Assembly: GCF_028553725.1 (NCBI RefSeq)
Contig: NZ_CP067125.1
Span: 62,001 to 126,000 of the forward strand
DNA length: 64,000 bases
Direction: 5' to 3'
Origin: Paracoccus alcaliphilus
Lineage (GTDB): Bacteria; Pseudomonadota; Alphaproteobacteria; Rhodobacterales; Rhodobacteraceae
The position numbers and the translations under genes were made by a program. Below, piece by piece: positions 25,841-33,524 of this stretch; position 1 is the first letter of the stretch; every line of letters starts with the position of its first letter. Below the pieces are notes generated by a model. The model was not told the origin of the DNA. It did not search any database and was given only the letters and a program-made list of their open reading frames with translations.

Positions 25841-27349
25841 TCAGTCTATGCTGTCGCCCGCATCATCGGCCAGATCCAGCCAGATGGTTTTCAGCTGCGT
25901 ATATTGGTCATGCGCATGGATGCCGTTGTCGCGCCCGCCGAAACCCGACTGCTTGTAACCGCCGAAGGGCGTCGCGATATCCCCCTCGCCAAAGCTGTTG
26001 ACCGTCACCGTACCCGCCCGCAGCATCCGCGCCCCACGCAGCGCCCGCTTGCCATTGGCAGTAAAGATCGAGGCCGCCAGCCCGTATTCCGTCGCATTGG
26101 CGACCCTGATCGCCTCGTCAAAGCCGTTGACCTCGATCACCGTCAGGACCGGGCCGAAGATTTCCTCTTGCGCCAGCTTGTGGTCGTTGCCGGGGACCTC
26201 GACGATGGTGGGCTGGACATGGGTGCCGTTCTCGGTCTGCCCGCCCATCACGATCCGGGCCGATTGCGCGACCTCCAGATACGAGGCCACCTTGTCGAAA
26301 TGCGCCTTGCTGACCAGCGCGCCGATCCGGGTCGAGGGGTCCAGCGGATCGCCCGGATTCCATTCGCGGGCATGGGCCTGCACGCGCTCCAGCAGCTGTT
26401 CCTTGATGCCCGCCTGCACGATCAGGCGCGATGCGGCGGAACAGTTTTCGCCCATGTTCCAGAAGGCGCCCTGAACGACATGGGCGGCCACCACGTCCAG
26501 ATTCTCGGCATCGTCCAGCACGATGCAGGGGTTCTTGCCGCCCAGTTCCAGCACCACTTCCTTGAGGTTCGAATCGGCCGAATAATGCAGGAACCGACGC
26601 CCCGTCACGGTCGAGCCGGTAAAGCTGACCATGTCCACATCCGGGTGACAGCCCAGGGGTTCGCCCACCTCGGCGCCCGAGCCGGTGACGATGTTCAGCA
26701 CCCCGTCGGGCAGCCCGGCCTCGGAGGCTAGTTCCGCCAGACGCAGGCTGGACAGGGTGGTCTCGGCGGCGGGCTTGACCACGACCGAGCAGCCGGCGGC
26801 CAGCGCCGGGCCGATCTTCCACGCCAGCATCAGCAGCGGAAAGTTCCACGGCAGGACCAGACCGACGACGCCCACGGGTTCGCGCACGATCATGGCGATA
26901 TGGTTGTCCGAGGCAGGCGCCACCTGATCGTAGATCTTGTCGGCCAGTTCCGCATGCCATTCAAGGCAATGGATCGCCTCGGGGATGTCCACGGTCTCGC
27001 AGTCGAAGATCGGCTTGCCGCTGTCGATGCTTTCCAGCACCGCCAGTTCATGGCGGTTGCGGCGCAGCAGCCGCACCAGACGCAGCAGCGTGGCCTTGCG
27101 CTCGCCCGGATGCAGGCGCGACCAGCGGCCATCCTCGAAGGCATCACGCGCCTTGCCGACGGCGAAATCCACATCCTCGGGTCCGCAGGCGGCGATCCGG
27201 GTCAGCTCTGCGCCGGTGGCCGGGTTGGTGGTGGCAAAGGTCCTGCCGGATTGCGCCGGACGGAACGCACCGTCGATGAAGGCGTTCGAGGGCAGGGCGA
27301 CCGACTTTGCCAGCGCCTCGTATTCGCCTTGGGTCAGAAGATCGCTCAT
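25841..27349 (-). CDS. NAD(P)-dependent aldehyde dehydrogenase
   Basis: The 502-residue enzyme has all catalytic features: Asn169 (PWNFP), Glu268 in LELGGKNP and the nucleophile Cys303 in GENCSA. It resembles the PuuC/betaine-aldehyde type of the superfamily. In this operon it could oxidise 2-oxoglutarate semialdehyde (if the DapA-like enzyme is a pyrroline-hydroxycarboxylate deaminase) or an amino-aldehyde from the FAD oxidase. It begins 3 bp after the DapA-like gene. Confidence 0.85.
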   Translation of the reverse strand: MSDLLTQGEYEALAKSVALPSNAFIDGAFRPAQSGRTFATTNPATGAELTRIAACGPEDVDFAVGKARDAFEDGRWSRLHPGERKATLLRLVRLLRRNRHELAVLESIDSGKPIFDCETVDIPEAIHCLEWHAELADKIYDQVAPASDNHIAMIVREPVGVVGLVLPWNFPLLMLAWKIGPALAAGCSVVVKPAAETTLSSLRLAELASEAGLPDGVLNIVTGSGAEVGEPLGCHPDVDMVSFTGSTVTGRRFLHYSADSNLKEVVLELGGKNPCIVLDDAENLDVVAAHVVQGAFWNMGENCSAASRLIVQAGIKEQLLERVQAHAREWNPGDPLDPSTRIGALVSKAHFDKVASYLEVAQSARIVMGGQTENGTHVQPTIVEVPGNDHKLAQEEIFGPVLTVIEVNGFDEAIRVANATEYGLAASIFTANGKRALRGARMLRAGTVTVNSFGEGDIATPFGGYKQSGFGGRDNGIHAHDQYTQLKTIWLDLADDAGDSID

Positions 27350-27352
27350 GGC

Positions 27353-28270
27353 TCAGTTCCCCGCCTTGATATCTGCGATGGTGGTTTTCAGGACCGCGAT
27401 CACCTGTTCCAGTTCGCGCTTGTCGTCCTTGTTCAGCCCTTTCAGCGGCGGGCGCATGGGACCGGTGGCGATGCCCGACAGGGTGGTGCCGTGCTTGACG
27501 CATTGGATGAACTTGCCGCCCTGTTCCAGCACCCGCATCAGTGGCATCATCGCCGACATGATCCGGCGACCCTTGACGAAATCGCCGTTCAGAACGCAGG
27601 TTTCATACAGGAATACATGCTCTTCCGGCAGAAAGTTCGACCCCGCACAGATCCAGCTGCGCGCGCCCCAGGCAAAGAATTCCAACGCCTGATCGTCCAT
27701 GCCGCAGGACATCTGGATATGCGGATAATCCCGCGCCAGCAGATGCACCCGGTTGATATCGCCCGAGCTTTCCTTGATCCCGATGACATTGCGCGATCGG
27801 CCGACGCGGTTCAGGAACTCCTCGCCCATATGCACGCCCATGCGGCCGGGATAGTTATAGAGAATGACCGGCAGATCGGCGGCGCGGTCGATGGCCAGCG
27901 CGTTCAGCGCGTTTTCATGCTCGGTCGGCACGGAATAGGGCGGTGTCCCCAGCAGCAGCGCATCGGCACCCATCTCGCGTGCGCCCCGCGCCAGCTCGAT
28001 GCTGTCGGGTGTGCGCATCGCGCCGGTGCCGACGATCACCGGCAGACGGCCCTTGACGCGCTGGGTGACGAACCGCGCCAGCTCCAGCCGCTCTTCGACC
28101 GTTTGGGCATAGTTTTCCCCGGTCGAACCGCCAGAGATCAACCCATGCACCCCCTTGTCGATCAGCCGCTCGATCAGATCGGCAAGCCTGTCGAGGTGGA
28201 AAGAGCCATCTTCGTTCAGCGGCGTGACCAGCGGCGTGTAAATTCCCTCAAGCGTCATTCTGAATGTCAT
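27353..28270 (-). CDS. Dihydrodipicolinate synthase (DapA)-family lyase/deaminase
   Basis: The 305-residue TIM-barrel protein has GGSTGE (residues 47-52), the Tyr138 region LYNYPGR and the Schiff-base Lys166 in GIKESSG. DapA-family members catalyse aldol reactions or deamination; in hydroxyproline catabolism a member converts 1-pyrroline-4-hydroxy-2-carboxylate to 2-oxoglutarate semialdehyde. It is first gene of the minus operon followed by the aldehyde dehydrogenase, which fits that reaction. True DapA (lysine synthesis) is unlikely in this context. ATG 28270 has AGAGGTG upstream; a GTG 18 nt earlier is an alternative. Confidence 0.75.
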   Translation of the reverse strand: MTFRMTLEGIYTPLVTPLNEDGSFHLDRLADLIERLIDKGVHGLISGGSTGENYAQTVEERLELARFVTQRVKGRLPVIVGTGAMRTPDSIELARGAREMGADALLLGTPPYSVPTEHENALNALAIDRAADLPVILYNYPGRMGVHMGEEFLNRVGRSRNVIGIKESSGDINRVHLLARDYPHIQMSCGMDDQALEFFAWGARSWICAGSNFLPEEHVFLYETCVLNGDFVKGRRIMSAMMPLMRVLEQGGKFIQCVKHGTTLSGIATGPMRPPLKGLNKDDKRELEQVIAVLKTTIADIKAGN

Positions 28271-28450
28271 CGCGGCATCACCTCTCACGTCATGCGGACT
28301 CGTGTCATCTGGAACGGGCCGCTGCCCCTGCGGCGGGTCGCGACCTGAGCGGCAGCCCCCAAGGTCATCCGACCGGACGGCGAACCCATTTCACGCGATC
28401 CCAACAACCAGCACCGATTCGGCGCAAACGATAATTATCATTGCCATAAC

Positions 28451-28470
28451 ATAAGATAAAACTTATATAC
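28451..28470. promoter_or_regulatory. Putative operator, AAGNTAAAACTTATA copy 1
   Basis: ATAAG-N6-CTTAT is an inverted repeat, and the 15-base core differs at one position from the copy at 28692. It lies about 180 bp upstream of the DapA-like gene, on its promoter side. Confidence 0.45.
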
Positions 28471-28619
28471 TGGCGACATGTCCGTCGATCCCGTCATTTT
28501 GGCGGTTTCCGGCATGAATGACGCATATCTCTTGCTAATTGGCGCAATATTACATTTTTGGAACAAAATTTCTGCGTTATTGCTGTTGATCATGTGCTGT
28601 TTCTGGTGCGAATCGGGCT

Positions 28620-28690
28620 AAAAAGGGCCTTGGAGGGGGCCCGGCGCAAAGCCGCAAGGCGTAAAACGCCGCAACATCTGGCGATTATGT
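28620..28690 (-). ncRNA. Candidate small RNA or leader attenuator ending in an intrinsic terminator
   Basis: Read on the minus strand, three hairpins follow one another: GGCGT-TTT-ACGCC (28670-28658), GGC-N5-GCC (28653-28643) and GGGCC-CCCTCCAA-GGCCC (28642-28625), the last followed directly by five T residues. The terminator loop displays CCUCC, an anti-Shine-Dalgarno-like sequence seen in loops of some alphaproteobacterial small RNAs. The 5' end is not fixed; an AT-rich stretch just to the right could be its promoter. It could instead attenuate the leader of the DapA-like operon. Confidence 0.4.
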
Positions 28691-28712
28691 AAAGTTAAAA
28701 CTTATACTTTAC
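28689..28712. promoter_or_regulatory. Putative operator, AAGNTAAAACTTATA copy 2
   Basis: The core AAGTTAAAACTTATA (28692-28706) repeats the element at 28453 and is enclosed by a wider inverted repeat GTAAAG...CTTTAC. It lies about 100 bp before the binding-protein gene, within or next to its promoter. Confidence 0.45.
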
Positions 28713-28811
28713 GCTTGGTCATTCATTGCCGGGACCTCCTCTCTGCCCGTCCCCTTTGGCCCCGACCAGCCGAACGCGCATCAGGCGCATGATCGACAGG
28801 GGAGAAGTCGG

Positions 28812-29663
28812 ATGAAATTCGTGTGGAAGACGCTTTGCGCAGCCGCCGTGGTCGCCATGACCGCGCTGCCGGGGATGGCGCAGGACAAGACCATCAAGAT
28901 GGGCACCTTGTCATGGGAGGACCTGACCCCGATCACCGGCATCACCAAGAAGGTACTGGAAGAAAAGGGCTTTACGGTCGAAGTGACCAGCTTTTCGGAA
29001 TGGGGCATCGCCTATGCCGCGCTGGCCAAGGGCGATGTCGAGATCCTCGCCTCGCAGATCGACTATGTCGCGCAGGATTACTGGGACCGCAACAAGCGGC
29101 GACTGGAAAAGATCTCTCCGGTGTCGCACGGGCTGTTTCAGGGCATCGCGGTCCCGTCCTATGTCGATATCGACTCGGTCGAGGATCTGAACACCAATGC
29201 CGACAAGTTCGGCGGGCGGATCGTAGGGATCGAGCCGGGATCAGGCCTGATGCGCGACACGGCGAACGCGGTCGAAGCCTATGATCTGGACCTTCAACTG
29301 GTCGAGGGCAGCTCGGCCGCGATGACGGCGGCGCTGAAATCGGCGGTGGACCGGCAGGAATGGATCGCCGTGACGCTGTGGGAGCCGTCCTGGATGATGC
29401 AAAGCTTTGACGTCAAGTTCCTGACCGACCCGCAGGGCGTGTTCCCGCCGCCGCAAGGCTATTACTGGATCGGGCAGGCCGGGTTCTCGGCCGAAAACCC
29501 CGAAGCGCGTGAAGTGATCGCAAGCGTCTATGTGCCACTGGCCGATATCAACGCGATCAATGGCGCGGTCAGCGATGGCCAGACCATGGAGGAGGCCGTC
29601 GCGGACTGGGTCGAGGCGCATTCGGACCTGATTTCCCGCTGGATGAACATCAAGGATCACTGA
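28812..29663 (+). CDS. OpuAC/ProX-type substrate-binding protein for quaternary amines
   Basis: The 283-residue protein has a Sec signal peptide (cleavage near AQDKT, residues about 22-25) and an OpuAC-type binding fold (GTLSWEDLTPITGITKKVL, LASQIDYVAQDYW, ALKSAVDRQEWIAVTLWEPSW). Tryptophans in SWEDL, FSEWG and LWEPSWMM could form the aromatic box used for betaines. It would deliver glycine betaine, proline betaine or a related compound to the permeases downstream. A terminator separates it from the ATPase gene, suggesting higher expression of the binding protein. Confidence 0.85.
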   Translation: MKFVWKTLCAAAVVAMTALPGMAQDKTIKMGTLSWEDLTPITGITKKVLEEKGFTVEVTSFSEWGIAYAALAKGDVEILASQIDYVAQDYWDRNKRRLEKISPVSHGLFQGIAVPSYVDIDSVEDLNTNADKFGGRIVGIEPGSGLMRDTANAVEAYDLDLQLVEGSSAAMTAALKSAVDRQEWIAVTLWEPSWMMQSFDVKFLTDPQGVFPPPQGYYWIGQAGFSAENPEAREVIASVYVPLADINAINGAVSDGQTMEEAVADWVEAHSDLISRWMNIKDH

Positions 29664-29676
29664 TCCCGGACCAACC

Positions 29677-29706
29677 GGCCCGTCCGTTTCTCGGGCGGGC
29701 CTTTTT
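29677..29706 (+). terminator. Intra-operon intrinsic terminator
   Basis: GGCCCGTCCG pairs with CGGGCGGGCC (10 bp with one wobble), loop TTTCT, followed by five T. It sits 14 nt after the binding-protein stop and 27 nt before the ATPase gene, so partial readthrough would set the ratio of binding protein to transporter. Confidence 0.8.
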
Positions 29707-29732
29707 CGGGTTGGAAACAAGGACTGGACCAT

Positions 29733-30824
29733 ATGAACGCACATTCCTCTGACGTGCTGATCGATTGCGATTCGCTGTGGAAGATCTTCGGGGACAATGC
29801 CGGGGCGGCGATCAGGGCCGTGTCCGAACGCGGCGCAAGCAAGGCCGAGGTGCTGCGCGAACATAACTGCGTGGTCGGCGTCGCCGGGGCATCGTTGCAG
29901 GTCAGGCGGGGCGAGATCTTCTGCATCATGGGCCTGTCGGGTTCCGGCAAATCGACCCTGATCCGGATGCTGAACCGGCTGATCGAGCCAAGCCTTGGCA
30001 GGATCACCGTCAAGGGCGAGGATATGTCGCGGCTGGATGCCGCCCGGCTGCGTGAGGTCCGGGCCAGCGATATCGGCATGGTGTTCCAGTCGGTCGCGCT
30101 GCTGCCGCATCGGACGGTGCTGGAAAATACCGGCTTCGGGCTGGAGGTTCGCGGCGTCGGCCGCGCCGAACGCGACGCCGCCGCCAGGGCCGCGCTGGCC
30201 AAGGTCGGGCTGGCCGAATGGCTGGACCGCTATCCTTCCGAACTGTCGGGCGGGATGCAGCAGCGGGTGGGACTGGCGCGCGCGCTGACCTCGGACCCCG
30301 AGATCATCCTGATGGACGAACCGTTTTCTGCGCTGGACCCGCTGATCCGCCGCCAGTTGCAGGACGAATTCCGCCAGCTGACCAAGGAACTGGGCAAATC
30401 CGCCGTCTTCATCACCCATGATCTGGACGAGGCAATCCGCATCGGCGACCGCATCGCCATCATGAAGGACGGCGCCATCATCCAGACCGGCACCGCCGAG
30501 GACATTATCCTCAACCCCGCCGATCAGTATGTCGCGGATTTCGTCGCCGGGATTTCGCGGCTGCATCTGGTCAAGGCGCATTCGGTGATGATCTCGCCCG
30601 GGGACTATCTGCGCGACCATCCGCAGGTGGATCTGTCGGCCCTGCCCAAGACCGTGCCCGAGGCCGATATCAGCCAGCTGATCGACCTTGTGACCCGCCA
30701 TGACAGCGACGCGCTGACGGTCAGGCAGGCGGATCAGACCGTCGGCATCGTCACCACCCGCGGCATCATGCTGGCAATGAACGGCGCGTCCGGCGATACC
30801 AGCGGGGTGGCGCATTATGGATAA
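29733..30824 (+). CDS. Quaternary-amine ABC transporter ATP-binding protein (ProV/OpuAA type)
   Basis: The 363-residue ATPase has Walker A GLSGSGKS (68-75), signature LSGGMQQR (171-178), Walker B ILMDEP (192-197) and the ProV-type extended N-terminus with a long insertion before the core. A C-terminal extension of about 100 residues follows the ATPase core and could be a reduced CBS-like regulatory segment. It energises uptake by the two permeases encoded next. Its stop lies inside the next gene (8-base overlap). Confidence 0.88.
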   Translation: MNAHSSDVLIDCDSLWKIFGDNAGAAIRAVSERGASKAEVLREHNCVVGVAGASLQVRRGEIFCIMGLSGSGKSTLIRMLNRLIEPSLGRITVKGEDMSRLDAARLREVRASDIGMVFQSVALLPHRTVLENTGFGLEVRGVGRAERDAAARAALAKVGLAEWLDRYPSELSGGMQQRVGLARALTSDPEIILMDEPFSALDPLIRRQLQDEFRQLTKELGKSAVFITHDLDEAIRIGDRIAIMKDGAIIQTGTAEDIILNPADQYVADFVAGISRLHLVKAHSVMISPGDYLRDHPQVDLSALPKTVPEADISQLIDLVTRHDSDALTVRQADQTVGIVTTRGIMLAMNGASGDTSGVAHYG

Positions 30825-31662
30825 TGCGGCCTTCGTCAAACGATTCGACATCATCATCGACGACGCGCTGTTCTGGCTGGGCGATCACGCGGCGTTCCTG
30901 TTCGACGCGATCCGTTACGGGCTGGAGGGGTTCTATGACCTGATCCTGACCGCCGTGACATGGCCGCCGTTCTGGGCGGTCTCGGCCATCGCCGGTCTGC
31001 TGGGCTGGCGGGTGGTCGGGCCGCGCTTCGGGCTGCTGGCGGCGCTGGGGCTGCTGTTCTGCCAGGCGATGGGCATGTGGTCCGAGACGATGGACACATT
31101 CGCCCTTGTCGTCAGCGCCACCGCCATCGCCCTGATCGTCGCGCTGCCCATCGGCGTCGTCGCGGGCTATTTCACCCGGCTGGACCGGCTGCTGGAACCG
31201 GCGCTGGACCTGATCCAGACGATGCCGCCCTATATCTATCTGCTGCCCGCCATCGCGCTGCTGGGTTACGGCTCGGCCACCGCGCTGGCCGCCACGATCA
31301 TCGTCGCCGTTCCGCCGGTGATCCGCCTGACCTCGCTGGGAATCCGCCGCACGCCCACCGAGTTCATCGAGCTGGGGCAGGCCAGCGGCATCAATGGCTG
31401 GCAGATGTTCACCAAGATCAGGCTGCCCTTCGCGATGCCCTCTATCATGGCGGGGATCAATCAGGGGCTGATGATGGCCTTCGGCATGGTGGTCATCGCC
31501 GGGATCGTGGGATCCGGGGGACTGGGCCAGACGATCTATGAGGCGATCCGCACGCTGGATATCGCCAGGTCGATCAACGCGGCCATCGCCATCGTCATCC
31601 TGTGCATGGTCATCGACCGCATCACGCAGGGCGTGTCGGTCACGCATCAGGGGGCCCGGTGA
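30817..31662 (+). CDS. Quaternary-amine ABC transporter permease 1 (ProW type)
   Basis: The 281-residue protein has about 6-7 membrane segments and the ProW-type region TMPPYIYLLPAIALLGYGSA, followed by the EAA loop LGIRRTPTEFIELGQASGINGWQMF. A non-conserved N-terminal part includes an extra membrane stretch. It would pair with the paralogue encoded directly downstream, with which it overlaps by one base. Confidence 0.85.
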   Translation: MDNAAFVKRFDIIIDDALFWLGDHAAFLFDAIRYGLEGFYDLILTAVTWPPFWAVSAIAGLLGWRVVGPRFGLLAALGLLFCQAMGMWSETMDTFALVVSATAIALIVALPIGVVAGYFTRLDRLLEPALDLIQTMPPYIYLLPAIALLGYGSATALAATIIVAVPPVIRLTSLGIRRTPTEFIELGQASGINGWQMFTKIRLPFAMPSIMAGINQGLMMAFGMVVIAGIVGSGGLGQTIYEAIRTLDIARSINAAIAIVILCMVIDRITQGVSVTHQGAR

Positions 31663-32519
31663 TGGAGTTGTCGAACCTGCAATTCTCGCCCGGCAAGCAT
31701 CTGGCCCCGGTGATCGACTGGCTGAACGCCAATTTCCACGGCTTTTTTGCGGCCATCACCCGCACCATCGAAACGATGCTGTCAGCGGTCGAGGGCGCGC
31801 TGCTGTTTCTGCCCGCGCCGGGGCTGATCGCCGTGGCCGCCGGGCTGACCTTCATCGCGCTTGGCTGGCGGCTGGCGCTGCTGGTGGCCTGCTGTCTGGG
31901 CTTCGGCCTGCTGATGGGGCTGTGGCAGGCCAGCATGCAGACCATCGCGCTGGTCACCATCTCGGTCGCGATTTCGGTCGTCATCGCCTTTCCGCTGGGG
32001 ATCTGGGCGGCGCGGCATCCCCGGGTCGAGGCCACGCTGCGGCCGATCCTTGACATCATGCAGACGGTACCGCCCTGGGTCTATCTGATCCCCGCGGTGA
32101 TGATCTTCAGCCTTGGTCGGGTGCCGGCGATCATGGCGACCATCGTCTATGGCATCCCGCCGATGCTGCGGCTGACCACGCTGGCCTTCAAGCAGGTGCC
32201 CAAGGACCTCAAGGAACTGGGCGCCGCCATCGGCGCACCGCCCCGCACCATCCTGTTCAAGATCGAGATCCCCTCGGCCATGCCGACGCTGCTGGTCGGG
32301 CTGAACCAATGCATCCTGCTGTCGCTGGCGATGGTCGTTCTGGCCGGGCTGGTGGGCGCCGGCGGCCTTGGCGCCGAGGTCACGCGCGGTCTGACCCGGA
32401 TGGAGATGGGGCTGGGCCTGCGCGCCGGGCTGGCCATCGTCGCGGTGGCGCTGCTGCTGGACCGGCTGTCGCGCAACGCACTGCAATACAAACGCAAACC
32501 CACGGTCAGGACGACATGA
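31662..32519 (+). CDS. Quaternary-amine ABC transporter permease 2 (ProW type)
   Basis: The 285-residue paralogue of the preceding permease has TVPPWVYLIPAVMIFSLGRV and the EAA-type loop TTLAFKQVPKDLKELGAAIGA. Start 31662 is the ATG overlapping the upstream stop (TGATG); an apparent upstream extension lies in another gene. Two different ProW-type permeases with one ATPase suggest a heterodimeric channel. The gene overlaps the racemase-family gene by four bases. Confidence 0.85.
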   Translation: MELSNLQFSPGKHLAPVIDWLNANFHGFFAAITRTIETMLSAVEGALLFLPAPGLIAVAAGLTFIALGWRLALLVACCLGFGLLMGLWQASMQTIALVTISVAISVVIAFPLGIWAARHPRVEATLRPILDIMQTVPPWVYLIPAVMIFSLGRVPAIMATIVYGIPPMLRLTTLAFKQVPKDLKELGAAIGAPPRTILFKIEIPSAMPTLLVGLNQCILLSLAMVVLAGLVGAGGLGAEVTRGLTRMEMGLGLRAGLAIVAVALLLDRLSRNALQYKRKPTVRTT

Positions 32520-33508
32520 GAAAGACCTTCTTCTGCATCGATTCCCATGCCTGCGGGAACCCGGTCCGGGTCGTCGCGGGCGGCGGGCCGCTGCTGCCGC
32601 ACCTGCCCATTGCCGAGCGCCGGGCGCTGTTCATGCGCGACCACGACTGGATGCGCACCGCGCTGATGTTCGAGCCGCGCGGCCATGACGTGATGTCGGG
32701 GGCGATCTTCTATCCGCCCCATCGCGACGATTGCGACGTGGCGGTTGTGTTCATCGAGGTCAGCGGCTGCCTGCCGATGTGCGACGCGGGCACCATCGGC
32801 CTGTCCACCGTGCTGATCGAGGAAGGGCTGGTCAGCCCGCGCATGCCCGGCACCCTGTCGCTGGAAACCCCGGCGGGCCGAATCGATGTGACCTATCGGA
32901 TGGAGGGCGACAGGGTGGCCGAGGTGCGGCTGTTCAACGTGCCCAGCTATCTTCACGCCGCCGATCTGACGGTCGATGTTGCGGGCGTCGGGCCGCTGGT
33001 GGTGGATATCGCCTATGGCGGCAATTTCTATGCCGTGGTCGAACCGCAGCAGAACTGGCCGGGGCTGGAGATCGGCGCGGCAGCCATCGTCACTCTCAGC
33101 CAGAAACTGCGAGAGGCATTGCGCGGCGTCATCGACCCGGTGCATCCGCTGGATGATCGCATCCGCGGCGTGCATCACGCGATCTGGTGCGATGCGCCGA
33201 AGGGGCGGGCCGATGGGCGTGGCGCGGTCTTTTACGGCGAAAAGGCCATCGACCGTTCCCCCGGCGGCACCGGCACCTCGGCGCGCATGGCGCAACTGCA
33301 TGGCAAGGGACGGCTGGCCGTGGGTGGGCGTTATCGCAACGAAAGCCTGATCGGGACGGTGTTCGATGGCCGGGTGGAAGCCGAGGTCGCCATCGGCGAT
33401 TTCACCGGCATCCGCCCCAGCCTTGGCGCTTGGGCGCGGATCATCGGCCATAACACGATCTTCGTGGACGACCGCGATCCGCTGTTCCGGGGCTTTCAGA
33501 TCGCCTGA
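32516..33508 (+). CDS. Proline racemase/4-hydroxyproline epimerase superfamily protein with atypical active site
   Basis: The 330-residue protein follows the proline racemase fold: CIDSHACGNPVRVV at the start, Cys89 in LPMCDAGTIG, and AIDRSPGGTGTSARMAQLHG near residue 245. Epimerases and racemases use a second cysteine and 3-hydroxyproline dehydratases a threonine where this protein has Gly250 (SPGGTGTS). The common GH after the first catalytic Cys also reads DA. A two-base epimerase reaction is therefore unlikely by the usual mechanism. It is translationally coupled (ATGA) to the transporter, so its substrate is probably the imported compound or its derivative. Confidence 0.75.
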   Translation: MRKTFFCIDSHACGNPVRVVAGGGPLLPHLPIAERRALFMRDHDWMRTALMFEPRGHDVMSGAIFYPPHRDDCDVAVVFIEVSGCLPMCDAGTIGLSTVLIEEGLVSPRMPGTLSLETPAGRIDVTYRMEGDRVAEVRLFNVPSYLHAADLTVDVAGVGPLVVDIAYGGNFYAVVEPQQNWPGLEIGAAAIVTLSQKLREALRGVIDPVHPLDDRIRGVHHAIWCDAPKGRADGRGAVFYGEKAIDRSPGGTGTSARMAQLHGKGRLAVGGRYRNESLIGTVFDGRVEAEVAIGDFTGIRPSLGAWARIIGHNTIFVDDRDPLFRGFQIA

Positions 33509-33524
33509 GCCGCCCCGGTGGCGA

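Larger units (their letters stand above)
28271..28811. promoter_or_regulatory. Divergent regulatory region with paired sites and hairpin array
   Basis: This 541-bp stretch between the divergent DapA-like and binding-protein operons is notably AT-rich in parts and holds no credible gene. It contains a GATAATTATC palindrome (28430-28439), two copies of AAGNTAAAACTTATA (28453 and 28692) and three adjacent hairpins (28625-28670), the last of which looks like a minus-strand terminator. Confidence 0.6.

Noticed and set aside
27353-28270. Lysine-biosynthesis dihydrodipicolinate synthase
   Set aside because: It is in a catabolic operon with an aldehyde dehydrogenase and an amine oxidase; a housekeeping dapA would not be expected there.
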